Shown one piece after another: positions 49,265-64,000 of a stretch of DNA of 64,000 nt. This DNA comes from Deinococcus actinosclerus. Lineage in GTDB: Bacteria; Deinococcota; Deinococci; Deinococcales; Deinococcaceae. Both the position numbers and the translations under genes were made by a program. Below the pieces are notes generated by a model. It was not told the DNA's origin, did not search any database, and worked only from the letters and a program-made list of their open reading frames with translations. The stretch's first letter is position 1. Each line of letters begins with the position of its first letter. The DNA lies in assembly GCF_001507665.1 (NCBI RefSeq), contig NZ_CP013910.1, positions 1,549,501-1,613,500 of the forward strand, in the 5' to 3' direction.

Positions 49265-49996
49265 TTACTTCAGCGCGTCGTTCATGCCCAGCACGTCCGC
49301 GACCTTCAGGCTCGCACCGCCCACCAGGGCGCCGTTCACGTTCGGCTTCGCGCAGATGCTGGCGATGTTGTCCGGCTTCACACTGCCGCCGTACAGCACG
49401 CGGATGCCCGCCGCCGCGTCGCCGTACCGTTCCTGCAGCGCCCTACGGATCGCTGCCGCGAGTTCCTCGGCGTCGTCGGCAGTGGCGGTCTTGCCCGTGC
49501 CGATCGCCCAGACCGGCTCATACGCCACGACCACGTCGGTCCCCACGCCCTCCAGGCTGCCCGCCAGCTGCGCCAGCGTGAACGGCACGTGCTCGCCGGC
49601 CTCGCGCACATCGAGCTTCTCGCCGACGCACACGATGGGGATCAGGCCGTTCGCCTGCGCCTGACGCGCCTTGGCGGCCACGACCGCGTCCGTCTCGCCG
49701 TGGTAGTCGCGGCGCTCGCTGTGGCCCACGACGGCGTACGTCGCGCCGACGTCCTTGAGCATCGCGGCGCTGATCTCACCGGTATACGCGCCGGACTCGT
49801 GCGCGGACACGTCCTGCCCACCGAAGCCCACGCCGGTGGGGAGGTTCGCGGCCAGCGCGCTCAGGGTGATCGCGGGGGCCATGACGGCCAGTTCCGCCTG
49901 CCCGGCCTCGAGTTTCTCGCCGAGTTCCTGCGCCCAGGCGCGGGCCTCGGTGGGGGTCTTGTTCATCTTCCAGTTCAGTGCCAGCAGGTTCTTCAT
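49265..49996 (-). CDS. tpiA: Triosephosphate isomerase
   Basis: 243 residues. LNWKMNKTP has the substrate-binding Asn and Lys; [12 protein letters not shown] carries the catalytic His, and [15 protein letters not shown] the catalytic Glu, followed by loop 6. [13 protein letters not shown] and GALVGGASL complete the phosphate site. It interconverts dihydroxyacetone phosphate and glyceraldehyde 3-phosphate. It starts one base after the acetyltransferase stop and has GGAACT-type RBS sequence upstream. Confidence 0.97.
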   Translation of the reverse strand: MKNLLALNWKMNKTPTEARAWAQELGEKLEAGQAELAVMAPAITLSALAANLPTGVGFGGQDVSAHESGAYTGEISAAMLKDVGATYAVVGHSERRDYHGETDAVVAAKARQAQANGLIPIVCVGEKLDVREAGEHVPFTLAQLAGSLEGVGTDVVVAYEPVWAIGTGKTATADDAEELAAAIRRALQERYGDAAAGIRVLYGGSVKPDNIASICAKPNVNGALVGGASLKVADVLGMNDALK

Positions 49997-49997
49997 G

Positions 49998-51029
49998 TCA
50001 GTTCCTTTCGAGACCGGACAGCACGTCCGCCACGGCGCCCTGCCACACGGTGGACGCCATGAACGGGCGGAAGCCCAGGTCGGTGTTGATCTTCAGCATG
50101 GGGCCGTTGCTGTCGGCGTTCTGCGTGCGGATCTCGGTCGCCTGCGGGTTCAGCCGCACGACCTCGCGCACGCTCGCCGCCTTCAGCCAGCGGCCCAGCT
50201 GGTGCCCCCGGTGCGCCGGAAGCACGCCGGTGTTCCCCTGGCTGACGATGCCCGGCTGCGCGGGCCGCCACGACACGTCGGTGAGGCCCGCCAGCGTCCC
50301 GTCTGGGGCACGCACCACTGCCACGACCGCCGTGCGCCCCCCGGCGCGGGCCAGGGTCTCCATGGAGCGCACCTCCTCCGGGGTGGTGCGGTGGTCCTCT
50401 AGGTCCAGATCGTCCCGCGGCGCGCTGTTCATGACGTTCAGCAGCTCCGCGTACGCTTCGAGGTCCGCGTCCGGCACGCCGTCCGTCCAGACCTCCAGCG
50501 TGTACCCGTCGTCCGGGCGGGTCGTCCAGGCGGCCAGCAGGCCGTCCGGGATGTCCGAGAGCAGCAGGCGGTTGACGTGGTTGCTCAGGCCCGGCTGGAA
50601 CCCGGCGCAGCGCGCGAACGCCTCACCGGCGGGTACACGGTCATTCGTCTGCGTGATCAGCAGCGTCCGCCCGCGTTCCCGCATGGCCCGCGCCGCGTGG
50701 CCCAGCAGCGTCCGGCCCAGCCCACGCCTCCGCGCGGCAGGGGAGACCATGAGTTCCAGCTCGGCCAGATGCTGGTTGTCCCCGACCGTCAGCAGCTGCG
50801 TGCGGGCGTGCGCCACGATCACGCCACCCTCCTCGACCGTCCAGAAATCCAGTTCCAGGACGGGGGGCAGGTGCTGCATCTGCCCCCACACATTCGCCGG
50901 ATCCGTGGGCGGGTCGTGTGGATGGGACTCGGCCCGCAGGCGGTTCAGGTGGGCCACGAGCGCCCGCGCGAACTCCTCGCTCAGGGCAGTGTGATCGCGG
51001 TGCTGGACGGCGACGGAAGTTGTGGTCAT
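49998..51029 (-). CDS. GNAT-type acetyltransferase, two tandem domains
   Basis: 343 residues. Two GNAT folds are recognisable: [22 protein letters not shown] with the acetyl-CoA loop RRGLG near residue 95, and [22 protein letters not shown] near 285 with a matching loop. The double arrangement resembles the MshD-like group and other Deinococcus GNATs of unknown substrate. GGAGG precedes ATG 51029. It is embedded between pgk and tpiA, 82 bp from the former and 1 bp from the latter. Confidence 0.88.
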   Translation of the reverse strand: MTTTSVAVQHRDHTALSEEFARALVAHLNRLRAESHPHDPPTDPANVWGQMQHLPPVLELDFWTVEEGGVIVAHARTQLLTVGDNQHLAELELMVSPAARRRGLGRTLLGHAARAMRERGRTLLITQTNDRVPAGEAFARCAGFQPGLSNHVNRLLLSDIPDGLLAAWTTRPDDGYTLEVWTDGVPDADLEAYAELLNVMNSAPRDDLDLEDHRTTPEEVRSMETLARAGGRTAVVAVVRAPDGTLAGLTDVSWRPAQPGIVSQGNTGVLPAHRGHQLGRWLKAASVREVVRLNPQATEIRTQNADSNGPMLKINTDLGFRPFMASTVWQGAVADVLSGLERN

Positions 51030-51111
51030 GGTGCCTCCCAGCATGTCACGGGCGGGTGCGGCGGCGCGGCGCAGGTGAGCGGGGAGGCGCGGCGGCCTCC
51101 CCGGTGCGGGG

Positions 51112-52284
<1,173 letters not shown>

Positions 52285-52299
52285 GTCGTCTCTCCGGGG

Positions 52300-52352
52300 A
52301 AAAAGGTGATGGTTGATAGAGGATGGACGGGCCACCTCTCTATCAACCATCA
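52300..52352 (-). terminator. Attenuator-like hairpin between gap and pgk
   Basis: TGATGGTTGATAGAG (52307-52321) and CTCTATCAACCATCA (52338-52352) form a perfect 15-bp stem with a 16-nt loop. In the minus-strand transcript it is followed after two bases by TTTTT, then the pgk ribosome site. This would let only part of the transcription from gap continue into pgk. Confidence 0.8.
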
Positions 52353-52363
52353 GGGGATGGCGG

Positions 52364-53518
<1,155 letters not shown>

Positions 53519-53537
53519 TCACGGCATTCCCAGGGCC

Positions 53538-54086
53538 TTACCCGGCGTTCAGCACGAACGCCACGTCCACCGTCACCGAATCGCTACTGCCCGGGTAACG
53601 CACGTCGAAATCGAAGGGATTGAACTTGAACTGAGTACTCACGTTCACCTTCCCCCCCTGCAACGTCGCCTTGACCGGCACGCTGACGCTCTTCGACGTG
53701 CCCTTCACGGTCAGGGTACCGGACGCCGTGGTGGACAGCGTCTGGCCCTCGACGAGTTTCCCGCCGGTCAGTTTCTCCAGTTTGAAGGTCGCGTTCGGGA
53801 ACTTCGCGGTGTTCAGCGCCTCCGCGCCCTTGGCGTGCGTGTCCCGCAGACCGATCCCGGTCTTCAGGTTCACGACCGGGACCGTCACGCTGCCGGTCGT
53901 CGCCGCGAGATTCGCCGGATCGAGCTCCACGCTGGCGGTCACGCCCGCGATGCTGCCCCGCACCGGAATGAAGCGCACCGTGTGCGTGAAGCTGGCGGTG
54001 CCGTCCGCCGCGCGGTAGGAGGCCGCCGGCGCAGGCCCCCCCAGGGTCGAGGTGACGGCAGCCGCCCAGATCAGTGCCCGTTGCAT
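53538..54086 (-). CDS. YceI-family periplasmic lipid-binding protein
   Basis: 182 residues. A signal peptide (RALIWAAAVTSTLGGPAPA) is followed by the lipocalin-like YceI domain: VRFIPVRGSIAGVTASVEL, LRDTHAKGAEALNTAKFPNATF and the strands KGTSKSVSVPVKATLQ, closing with DVAFVLNAG. Members bind isoprenoid or fatty ligands and are often stress induced. ATG 54086 is chosen as the first codon of the signal peptide. Confidence 0.9.
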   Translation of the reverse strand: MQRALIWAAAVTSTLGGPAPAASYRAADGTASFTHTVRFIPVRGSIAGVTASVELDPANLAATTGSVTVPVVNLKTGIGLRDTHAKGAEALNTAKFPNATFKLEKLTGGKLVEGQTLSTTASGTLTVKGTSKSVSVPVKATLQGGKVNVSTQFKFNPFDFDVRYPGSSDSVTVDVAFVLNAG

Positions 54087-54262
54087 GCCCTGATGGTGCG
54101 GCACGCAGGTGAATACTTGGTGAAACGATCAATTTTCCGCCCCGGTCTCCCGGCCGCCGCGCGCCTTTATGCGCGGGCGCGCAAGGGTTCTGTCACCCCC
54201 GGCTCCCTACGCTGCGCTCAGATCCGCTGCGTTCCTCACGCCGCACCCCGGAGGTTCCACCC

Positions 54263-54574
54263 ATGCGCTGCACCCTCACCCTGCTCGCCGTCCTGACCGC
54301 CACGCACGCCAGCGCCGCCCAGACCACCGTCCACCTCCAGCTGGGCGTCACCGCCGTCTGTGAGCTGCGCAGCGTCACCCCCACCACCGTGGCGCTGCGC
54401 TGCACCCGGGACTACCAGCCCGGCGACCTGCGCAGCCTGCCGGAACTGGCCGGTCAGCTGCCCGCCGGGACGTGGTGGCTGGCGAGCAGCGCGGACGCCC
54501 CCGACGGCGGCACCCTGAACATCTACGCCCTGCAACCCGGCAGCGAGGCGGGCGGCCAGATCGACTACTACTGA
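54263..54574 (+). CDS. Small secreted protein
   Basis: 103 residues. [19 protein letters not shown] is a Sec signal peptide cleaved after ASA-A. The mature part has two cysteines, in AVCELR and ALRCTRDYQ, that could form one disulphide, and ends GGQIDYY. GGAGG precedes ATG 54263. No family is recognised; a periplasmic or extracellular role is inferred. Confidence 0.75.
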   Translation: MRCTLTLLAVLTATHASAAQTTVHLQLGVTAVCELRSVTPTTVALRCTRDYQPGDLRSLPELAGQLPAGTWWLASSADAPDGGTLNIYALQPGSEAGGQIDYY

Positions 54575-54671
54575 GCCGAGTCCGGCACGTCCCCCCGGCC
54601 CCCCAGCCGGCAGCCCACGCTGCTCAGACGGCCCGCCTCCGGCCGGACCCCCACGCGTCATACTGCACGCC

Positions 54672-56078
<1,407 letters not shown>

Positions 56079-56185
56079 TCCACACAGGCTCACGACACTG
56101 TGCGGGGCACCGAGGATCTTCCCGGCGCCCCGCACACCTGGTGACGGGAAGGCGGCGTGCGGTGCAGGCGCGCTCCTCGCGCGGC

Positions 56186-56881
56186 CTAGCGGGTATCGCT
56201 CTCCCCGGCCGGACTCCGGCGCAGGTGCGGCCAGCGGCGCGCCATCAGGATGTACAGCCCCGCCACCCAGGTCACGCTGGCCGTGAAGCCTGCCAGCACG
56301 TCGGACGGGTAGTGCACGCCCAGGTAGTTGCGGCTGATGCCGATAGCCAGCGCCCACAGCACCCCGAACACCGCCACCGGCCACCCGGCCCGGGACCGCC
56401 AGAACACCAGGGTCAGCGCGAACCCGAACGCGGCGTTCGCCATGGCGTGCCCGCTGGGAAAACTGAATCCCGGCTCGGTCAGGACGGCCATCAGTTCGTC
56501 CGGGCGGGGCCGCTGGAACACCACCTTCGCCACGACGTTGAGCAGCGTGGCCCCGGCCACCCCCGTCACCAGGAACCAGCCGTGCGCCCGGCCGTTCGAC
56601 TGGCCCAGCAGCCACGCGATCGCCAGCACCACGAAGGGCAGGATCGTCACGCCGCCCAGCAAGGCCAGCAGTTCCGCGAAGCGCGTCAATTCCGGGGTGC
56701 GGCGCTGCGCGTACCAGTTCAGCACCGCCTGATCCCACGCGAAGCCGCCCTCTCGGAACACCTCGTGGGTCAGGTGCGTGAACAGCACGAAGGGCGCCAT
56801 GACGCCCAGCAGCAGCAGCAGCAGGGAACGCCAGTGCGTCCGGACGAACGGCAGGAATTCACGCCGGGAACGGGGAAACAT
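56186..56881 (-). CDS. PAP2-family membrane phosphatase
   Basis: 231 residues with six hydrophobic segments. The three PAP2 phosphatase motifs are present: KVVFQRPRP (KxxxxxxRP), [10 protein letters not shown] (PSGH) and [16 protein letters not shown] (SRxxxxxHxxxD). It probably dephosphorylates a lipid pyrophosphate such as undecaprenyl pyrophosphate. ATG 56881 fits the start of the conserved region; an upstream in-frame ATG at 56917 is less likely. Confidence 0.92.
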   Translation of the reverse strand: MFPRSRREFLPFVRTHWRSLLLLLLGVMAPFVLFTHLTHEVFREGGFAWDQAVLNWYAQRRTPELTRFAELLALLGGVTILPFVVLAIAWLLGQSNGRAHGWFLVTGVAGATLLNVVAKVVFQRPRPDELMAVLTEPGFSFPSGHAMANAAFGFALTLVFWRSRAGWPVAVFGVLWALAIGISRNYLGVHYPSDVLAGFTASVTWVAGLYILMARRWPHLRRSPAGESDTR

Positions 56882-57084
56882 CCTGTCATTACAGCCCGCC
56901 GCCCGGCCTGACCGCACGGGGGGCCGCTTACGCCTTGCTTAACGCTTCTGCGCCCTTTGGCGTAGCCCGCCCTGCGCCACCCGGTGCATGTGCGCGACCC
57001 CCTGTGCGGCGCACCATGTGAGGCAGAAGGAACGCGCCCAGCACGGGCTGCCAGTGGGGCGGCGGCGCGACCTCAGGAGCAGAG

Positions 57085-57234
57085 ATGCAGCACGACCTCA
57101 ACCAGCTTCACGCGCAGGATCTCCTGCAGGAAGCCCAGCACGCCCGCCTCGTCCGGCAGGCCCAGGCCGCCCAGCGGCAGCCCCGCAGGCCCGGCGCCCT
57201 GCGCGCCCTCCTGCACCGCCTGCGGCTCGCGTGA
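57085..57234 (+). CDS. 49-residue basic helical protein
   Basis: The ATG at 57085 has AGGAGCAGAG immediately upstream. The product is rich in Gln, Ala, Arg and Leu (begins MQHDLNQLHAQDLLQEAQ and ends LLHRLRLA) and predicted to be one amphipathic helix plus a basic end. It closely precedes a 13-bp terminator, showing that this strand is transcribed. The form resembles short helical proteins seen next to other genes in GC-rich bacteria; its role is unknown. Confidence 0.6.
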   Translation: MQHDLNQLHAQDLLQEAQHARLVRQAQAAQRQPRRPGALRALLHRLRLA

Positions 57235-57251
57235 TCCGCCGCCCGACACCC

Positions 57252-57291
57252 AGAGCGCCGCTCCCTTCCCCGTGAAGAGGAGCGGCGCTCT
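57252..57291. terminator. Terminator between the small protein and uvrC
   Basis: AGAGCGCCGCTCC (57252-57264) pairs perfectly with GGAGCGGCGCTCT (57279-57291), then TGTT. Confidence 0.85.
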
Positions 57292-57302
57292 TGTTCAGGT
57301 GC

Positions 57303-59153
57303 TCAGGCGATGGGGGCCGCGCGCGCCTCGCGTTCGGTCAGGAAGGTCTTGACGCTCTGGGCGGCGCGCATGGTCATGCCGGGCACCGCCGCGATCTGCT
57401 CGACCGGGGCGCTCGCCAGATCCTCCAGGCTCGTGAAGTGCTCCAGCAGCGCGTCGCGCCGCTTCTGCCCGATGCCCGGCAGATCGTCGAACACGCTGCG
57501 CAGCATGGATTCCCCGCGCAGCTTGCGGTGGTACGTCACGGCGTAGTTGTGCACCTCGTCGCGCACGCCGATCAGCATCCGCAGCGCCGGGTGGGTGTGC
57601 GGCAGCAGCAGTTCACGGTCCACGCCGACCTCCGTGCCGGTCTCCAGCCACCACTGCGCGCCGTACCGCCCGGGGAGGATCAGGCGTTCCTCCCGCTTGG
57701 CGAGGCCCACGACCGGGATGTGCACGTTCGCCTCCTTCAGGGCGTCCAGCGCGGCGTTCACCTGCCCGCGCCCCCCGTCGATCAGCAGCAGGTCCGGGAG
57801 GGGCAGCTTGTCGCTGAGGCTGCCCGTGAAGCGCCGCGTGATCGTCTGCCGCATGCTCGTGTAGTCGTCCGGGTGATCCAGGCCGCGCACCTTGAAGCGC
57901 CGGTGCTCCCCGCGCCGTGAGCGGCCCCCCTCGAACACCACCATGCCGGACACGATGTTCGTGCCGAAGAGGTTGCTGTTGTCATAGCCCTCGATCCGCC
58001 AGGGTCGGTCCGGGAGGGCCAGCACCTCGCGCAGCGCGTCCAGGCCCGGGTGGTCGCCCCGGCGTTCCAGCAGCGCCATCTCGGAATCCAGGCCGTTCTG
58101 CGCGTTGCGCTGCGCCATGTCGATCAGATCGACCTTGTCGCCGCGTTTGGGGGTGCGCATCTCGACCTTGCGCCCGGCCTTCTCCGACAGGAAGTCACTC
58201 CAGGTGGGGGCGTCCTCGAAGTCGGCGGGCAGCAGGATCAGCGGCGGGACGTGGGTCGCCTGCGTGTAGTAGTCCTGCACGAACGCCTCGACGATCTCGC
58301 CCAGCGGGGCGTCCTCCGTGCCGGTCAGGAACCGCTTGTCGCGTCCCACGACGCGCCCGCCGCGCATGCGGAACAGCTGCACCATCGCGTATTCCCCGGC
58401 CTGCGCGGCGCCCAGGAAGTCCAGGTCGGTCTCCTCGCTGACGAAGGCGTGCTGCTCGGTCCCGAACAGTTTCTCGACGGCCTGCACGCGGTCGCGCACT
58501 CGGGCGGCCTGCTCGAAATCCTGTCCCTTCGCGGCAACCTTCATGTCCTCGCGCAGCCGGGCGATGACCGGTGCGGCGCGGCCCTCCAGCAGACTGGTCA
58601 CGTCCTCCACAACCCGCGCGTACTCGTCGGGATCGGCGCGGTCCACGCAGGGGCCCAGGCAGCGGCCCATGTGGAAGTTCAGGCAGGGGCGCGGCTTGTG
58701 CTGCATGGGCAGCCCACTGTTCTTCCGCAGCGGGAACATCGTGTCGATCAGGTTCTTCACGCGTCGCACCGCCGACGAGTCCGGGTACGGCCCGTAGTAG
58801 CGCCCGCCGTCCTTGAGCACACGCCGCGTGACGACCAGCATGGGGAAGGCCTCGTTCGTCAGTTTCAGGAACGGGTAGTGCTTGTCGTCCTTCAGCGTGA
58901 CGTTGTAGTGGGGCCGGTGCTGCTTGATGAGATTCGCTTCGAGCACCAGCGCCTCGACCTCGTTGCGGGCGGTGATGAACTCCAGCGTGTCGGCCAGCGC
59001 GGTGAACTTCCCGCTCTTGCCGCCCGCCTTGAAGTGCTGGTTGACGCGCGAACGGAGGTTGTTGGCCTTGCCGATGTAGATGGGTGTCCCGCCCTTGCGG
59101 AAGATGTACACGCCGGGCGTGGTGGGCAGCACGGGCAGGTCGTCGGGATGCAC
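57303..59153 (-). CDS. uvrC: UvrABC excinuclease subunit C
   Basis: 616 residues. The N-terminal GIY-YIG nuclease domain ([29 protein letters not shown], in two parts) makes the 3' cut. A cysteine-rich segment ([13 protein letters not shown]) and the UvrB-interaction region precede the RNase H-like half ([14 protein letters not shown]), and the C-terminal HhH domain ([19 protein letters not shown]) makes the 5' cut. GTG 59153 is chosen since TATGCT lies exactly 7 nt upstream; ATG 59165 is an alternative. It acts in nucleotide excision repair. Confidence 0.95.
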   Translation of the reverse strand: MHPDDLPVLPTTPGVYIFRKGGTPIYIGKANNLRSRVNQHFKAGGKSGKFTALADTLEFITARNEVEALVLEANLIKQHRPHYNVTLKDDKHYPFLKLTNEAFPMLVVTRRVLKDGGRYYGPYPDSSAVRRVKNLIDTMFPLRKNSGLPMQHKPRPCLNFHMGRCLGPCVDRADPDEYARVVEDVTSLLEGRAAPVIARLREDMKVAAKGQDFEQAARVRDRVQAVEKLFGTEQHAFVSEETDLDFLGAAQAGEYAMVQLFRMRGGRVVGRDKRFLTGTEDAPLGEIVEAFVQDYYTQATHVPPLILLPADFEDAPTWSDFLSEKAGRKVEMRTPKRGDKVDLIDMAQRNAQNGLDSEMALLERRGDHPGLDALREVLALPDRPWRIEGYDNSNLFGTNIVSGMVVFEGGRSRRGEHRRFKVRGLDHPDDYTSMRQTITRRFTGSLSDKLPLPDLLLIDGGRGQVNAALDALKEANVHIPVVGLAKREERLILPGRYGAQWWLETGTEVGVDRELLLPHTHPALRMLIGVRDEVHNYAVTYHRKLRGESMLRSVFDDLPGIGQKRRDALLEHFTSLEDLASAPVEQIAAVPGMTMRAAQSVKTFLTEREARAAPIA

Positions 59154-59219
59154 GCCACGCAGCATAGTGGAGCGGCAGAACGGTTTCCGTGACGGTGGGT
59201 GCGAAGCATAAATCTGATC

Positions 59220-59269
59220 AGAGAGAACAGATGATTCACGAGTTAGCAGTATCGTGAAAATATTCACTA
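59220..59269 (+). repeat. Interspersed repeat, copy B
   Basis: AGAGAAC at 59222-59228, TTCACG 59235-59240, CGTGAA 59253-59258 and TATTCACT 59261-59268, with the same spacings as copy A (49169) and copy C (61513). It lies in the upstream region of uvrC. Confidence 0.85.
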
Positions 59270-59340
59270 ACAGATGGGTATTCTGGACAAATGGTGGATT
59301 GACATGCCGGACAGGAACAGAAGCCAGAAGCCTTTCAGCC

Positions 59341-59844
59341 TCACCACGTCCAGAACTCAACCGGCACCTCCGCCAGGAGCTGATTCCCGGTGAAGGCCAC
59401 AGCACTCAGCCACGATTCGTCGCTGAACCTCGTACGATCAGGAAATTTCAGCACGGCCCGGTCGTGACCGGGTGGCAGATGCCCGACCGGAAGCGTCCCA
59501 CTGTACCGGGTCGCACCATGAGCGGCAACGTGCTGGTTCCCGGTTCCTTCATAGCAGCCGTATTCCCTGGGAATGTCTGGCATCTCTCTCTGGTTACGGA
59601 GGCGCGTGAACCGGGCAGTTCGGTTGCCGAACGCGCAGCCGTCCACGCCGACCAGTGCACTGCGGTCCCCTGGAGTGGTGATGAGGACGGTGACGTCGGC
59701 GTGAAGACCGAGCACGAGCCTGGGAGTGCTGACCTCCACGCAGACCCGGTCACAGACGCGACTCCGTGTGGGAACGAGGAGGGCCACTGCGGCGGCCAGG
59801 GCAACAGTCACGCCGACTAGGAGAGGAAGCGTCAGCCGTCTCAT
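59341..59844 (-). CDS. Exported protein of unknown function
   Basis: 167 residues. The N-terminus ([22 protein letters not shown]) is a signal anchor or signal peptide. The rest has four cysteines ([22 protein letters not shown]), suggesting disulphides in the periplasm, and ends in a beta-rich stretch with [16 protein letters not shown] stands 6 nt before ATG 59844, which supports the start. No family match is recognised. Confidence 0.75.
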   Translation of the reverse strand: MRRLTLPLLVGVTVALAAAVALLVPTRSRVCDRVCVEVSTPRLVLGLHADVTVLITTPGDRSALVGVDGCAFGNRTARFTRLRNQREMPDIPREYGCYEGTGNQHVAAHGATRYSGTLPVGHLPPGHDRAVLKFPDRTRFSDESWLSAVAFTGNQLLAEVPVEFWTW

Positions 59845-59968
59845 GGGGACATCGTATGCGGCACGACTCTCGACATGCCCGGCTCCTCGCAGGCCCGGCA
59901 CCGTCGGTCGGCCTTCCATAAGGTTCCTGACAGGTTGGGGGTGCCGCTGAGCGTCTATCCTGCGTGGC

Positions 59969-60712
59969 GTGTCCACCGAGTCCTTCACGCATGACGGCGC
60001 GCACCTGGGCGTGCGGCGCACCGGGACGGGGCCGCCGGTCGTACTCGTCCATGGCCTGAGCGGCTCGACCCGCTGGTGGCGGTTCAACGTGCCCGCGCTG
60101 AAGCAGGCGCACGCGGTGTACAGCCTGGACCTCAGCGGGTACGGCCGTTCCTGGGGGCGGCCCTCGCGCAGCGTGCGGGACGCGGCCGACCTGATCTGCG
60201 CGTGGCTGGACGCGCAGGACCTGCGCGACGTGACACTGGTCGGGCACTCCATGGGCGGGCAGATCAGTCTGCATGTCGCGGCGCAGCGGCCCGACCGGGT
60301 GCGGAACCTCGTGCTCGTGTGTGCCAGCGGCCTGCTGCGGGCGAACGCCGCGCGGACGGCGCTGCACCTGCCGCGCGCCGCGTGGATGGGCGAGCGCCGC
60401 TTCATCGGCCGGATCGTGTTCGACGGGCTGCGGGCCGGACCGCTGAACCTGTGGCGCAATGCCACGGACCTCCTGCGCGACAGCGTGCAGGACGTCCTGC
60501 CGTTCGTGTACGCCCGGACGCTGATCATCTGGGGTGAGCGCGACATCCTGGTGCCGCTCGCGCTGGGGCAGCTGCTGCACGAGGCGCTGCCCGGGTCCCG
60601 CTTCGAGGTGATTCCCCGCGCCGGGCACGTGGCGATGGTGGACCGCCCGGCCGTCTTCAACGCGCTCCTGCTGGACTTCCTGAACGGGGGAGAGGACGGA
60701 CCCTCCTCTTGA
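59969..60712 (+). CDS. Alpha/beta hydrolase
   Basis: 247 residues from GTG 59969. VVLVHGLSGSTRWWRFN forms the oxyanion region, VGHSMGGQIS the nucleophile elbow with Ser, IIWGERDILVPL holds the acid Asp, and RAGHVAMVDRP the His. There is no signal peptide. TATCCT lies 7 nt before the GTG. It is followed by a second hydrolase with a TTGA overlap. The ester or amide substrate is unknown. Confidence 0.9.
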   Translation: MSTESFTHDGAHLGVRRTGTGPPVVLVHGLSGSTRWWRFNVPALKQAHAVYSLDLSGYGRSWGRPSRSVRDAADLICAWLDAQDLRDVTLVGHSMGGQISLHVAAQRPDRVRNLVLVCASGLLRANAARTALHLPRAAWMGERRFIGRIVFDGLRAGPLNLWRNATDLLRDSVQDVLPFVYARTLIIWGERDILVPLALGQLLHEALPGSRFEVIPRAGHVAMVDRPAVFNALLLDFLNGGEDGPSS

Positions 60713-61455
60713 GCGGACAGCCGACGTACCTGACGGTGAATGGTCTGCGCACCCACGCCTGGAAGCGGGGTCGGGGTGCGCCGCTCGTGATCGTGCCGGG
60801 TCTGGGCTGCGCCTCGTGGATGTACGCGCGGCTCGCGCGTGAACTGGCGCGCGAACGCACGGTCTTCGTGTACGACCCCCCGGGGCACGGCGACAGCCAG
60901 GGCCGCCCGGATTTTCCGGTGTGCATCAAGCACCTGACCGATCACCTGGCCGCGTGGCTGCGTGCCGCCGGTCTGGAAGGCACGCCGGTGTTCGGGCACT
61001 CGCTGGGCGGCGAGGTGATGTTCGACCTCGCGGCGCGCTACCCCGACTGCGCGCCGGCCCTGATCGCGTGCGCGCCGACCGGCATTCCCGAGAACCCCAG
61101 CGTGCGGCTTCAACTCGCGCGGCTGCTGCGGGATCTGCCGCGCGAGCGGCTGGGGCTGCTGTGGCCCGGTCTGCGGGCCTACGCCCGCTGTGGGGGGCGG
61201 CGCATGCTCCTGCTGGCCCGCGACCAGGAGGCCCATATGACCGGTCCCCTGCTGCCGCGCGTGCGGGTGCCCACCCTGCTCATCGACGGTCAGAGTGATC
61301 CGGTTATCCAGACGTGGACGGTCGAGCGGATCTGTGCGGACATCCCGGAGGCCGTGGCGCGGCAGATTCCCGGTGCGCCGCACGGCCTGACGGACACGCA
61401 TCCGCGCGCGGTGGCGCAACTGACGCTGGAGTTTCTGAGACGCGTCGGTCACTGA
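60709..61455 (+). CDS. Alpha/beta hydrolase, second of a pair
   Basis: 248 residues starting at TTG 60709, which overlaps the stop of the first hydrolase (TTGA). PLVIVPGLGCASWMYARL, VFGHSLGGEVMFDLA with the nucleophile Ser, LIDGQSDPVIQ with the acid Asp, and GAPHGLTDTHP with the His complete the triad. The two neighbours share the fold but not close sequence, so they may be distinct steps or an old duplication. They are expected to be co-translated. Confidence 0.9.
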   Translation: MSGQPTYLTVNGLRTHAWKRGRGAPLVIVPGLGCASWMYARLARELARERTVFVYDPPGHGDSQGRPDFPVCIKHLTDHLAAWLRAAGLEGTPVFGHSLGGEVMFDLAARYPDCAPALIACAPTGIPENPSVRLQLARLLRDLPRERLGLLWPGLRAYARCGGRRMLLLARDQEAHMTGPLLPRVRVPTLLIDGQSDPVIQTWTVERICADIPEAVARQIPGAPHGLTDTHPRAVAQLTLEFLRRVGH

Positions 61456-61512
61456 TCTGGAGGGTGGCACATAACCAGCTTTGAAGAGGGCTGGCTTGAT
61501 CGCCCCTCTGGC

Positions 61513-61562
61513 AAAGAGAACTCAAATTTCACGATCCAGATTAATCGTGAATACTTTCACTA
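61513..61562 (+). repeat. Interspersed repeat, copy C
   Basis: AGAGAAC at 61515-61521, TTCACG 61528-61533, CGTGAA 61546-61551 and CTTTCACT (variant of TATTCACT) at 61554-61561. Spacing equals that of copies A and B, while the 6- and 12-nt intervals differ in sequence. It lies between convergent genes. Confidence 0.85.
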
Positions 61563-61578
61563 GGAATGATCTGAAGAA

Positions 61579-61596
61579 GGGGAGGTCACCCTCCCC
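61579..61596 (-). terminator. Terminator of aspS
   Basis: GGGGAGG (61579-61585) and CCTCCCC (61590-61596) with a 4-nt loop; the minus-strand transcript continues TTCTTC. Confidence 0.75.
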
Positions 61597-61603
61597 AGCC
61601 AGT

Positions 61604-63336
<1,733 letters not shown>

Positions 63337-63340
<4 letters not shown>

Positions 63341-64000
63341 GCGTGCTCCTGAAGGAAGGTGGCGAGGTCGGCGGCGGCGAGGCTGCGCTGCTCACCGGTC
63401 CTGATGTTCTTGAGGCTGAGGGTGCCCTGCGTGACCTCGTCGGTCCCGAGGAGGGCCACCCAGTGCGCGCCGCGCCGCTCGGCGTCGCGGAAGGCGGCGG
63501 CGGGTTTCATCGCGCGGTACGCGAACTCCGCGCGGGCGTGCGCGCGGGCGCTCATGGCGGTGCGCGCGGCGTGCGGGACGTTCACCTCGTCCAGCGCGGC
63601 GACGTACAGCAGCGGGCCGGCGATCTCCGGGAGGGCCATGCCTTCGGCTTTCAGCGCCAGCAGGAGCCGCTCCACGCCGAACGCCCAGCCGATGCCGGGA
63701 ATGGTCTCCTTGCTGCCGAGTTCCTGCGCCAGCCCGTCGTAGCGGCCCCCGCCGCCCAGCGCGGACTTCGCGCCGACGCCCTCGTGGTGCAGTTCCCAGG
63801 CGGTGCGGCGGTAGTAGTCCAGGCCCCGCACGATGCTGGGGTCGATGTCGAACTCCACGCCCCACTCGGTCAGGTAGCCCTGCACGGCGCGGAAGTGCGC
63901 GCCCGCCTCCTCGCCCAAGAAATCCAGCATGGGTTTGACGCCCAGCTCCGCGAGCAGCTCCTGATCCGAGGCGCTCTTGCTGTCCAGGATGCGCATGGGG
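63337..64000 (-). CDS. hisS: Histidyl-tRNA synthetase (3' part; N-terminus beyond window)
   Basis: The last 220 residues or so. [16 protein letters not shown] is the histidine-A motif, [14 protein letters not shown] the histidine-binding strand, and [15 protein letters not shown] motif 3. The C-terminal anticodon-binding domain follows ([29 protein letters not shown]). The gene runs off the right edge. It is coupled to aspS by a 4-bp overlap, as in many bacteria. Confidence 0.95.

Overview
This is a GC-rich chromosomal window (roughly two thirds G+C by eye) that reads as Deinococcus. The signs are the HerA-NurA resection pair, lysine synthesis by the alpha-aminoadipate route (homoaconitase, LysW, LysX) as in the Deinococcus-Thermus phylum, protein sequences close to Thermus homologues (AsnRS, HacB), desiccation-type ferritin-like proteins, and many genes that appear leaderless, with a TAnnnT -10 box 6-8 nt before the start codon. 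No rRNA, CRISPR array, phage module or intact insertion sequence was seen. Two tRNA genes are present, Pro-CGG and Leu-CAA.

Layout. 0-2.2 kb: a minus-strand P-loop ATPase regulator cut by the window edge, with an apparent frameshift near its start. 2.3-8.4 kb: exported TPR protein, tRNA-Pro, two metallophosphoesterases, LtrA, and a merR-membrane protein-aldo/keto reductase operon. 8.4-11.4 kb: DEAD-box helicase and RluD-type pseudouridine synthase. 11.7-15 kb: two Tat-exported ferritin-like proteins, TatA, an ECF sigma factor and its anti-sigma. 15-18.6 kb: HerA, NurA and a CRP-family regulator. 19-25.4 kb: deacetylase-like hydrolase, MFS transporter, lone amino-acid ABC ATPase, TAXI-type TRAP transporter. 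25.4-27.6 kb: gene-poor segment ending at tRNA-Leu. 27.7-31.6 kb: PurD operon, RNHCP protein, MOSC protein. 31.7-35.1 kb: nadB-nadC-nadA. 35.2-41.8 kb: methyltransferase, TetR regulator, the lysine cluster hacA-hacB-zinc ribbon-lysW-lysX, CBS protein. 41.9-46.2 kb: two Skp/OmpH-like chaperones, a flavin-oxidase-fold protein, ClC channel, Mn superoxide dismutase. 46.3-53.4 kb: AsnRS, a CNNM/CorC protein, and the glycolytic operon gap-pgk-acetyltransferase-tpiA. 53.5-64 kb: YceI protein, aspartokinase, PAP2 phosphatase, a 49-residue protein, UvrC, an exported protein, paired alpha/beta hydrolases, AspRS and the 3' part of hisS.

How the genes fit together. Three pathways are represented by several genes: NAD de novo synthesis (aspartate to quinolinate to nicotinate mononucleotide), AAA lysine synthesis (homoaconitase, carrier protein, carrier-aminoadipate ligase), and triose-phase glycolysis. 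DNA repair is represented by HerA-NurA and UvrC, and envelope/oxidative protection by SodA, the ferritin-like proteins, YceI and Skp. The most notable items are a three-copy interspersed repeat of about 47 bp with an internal TTCACG/CGTGAA dyad, a cysteine-free LysW next to a cysteine-rich LysW-like protein, a large unassigned stem structure after lysX, an attenuator-like hairpin inside gap-pgk, a 19-bp-spacer MerR-type promoter with an operator dyad, and three places where coding frames break at small indels.
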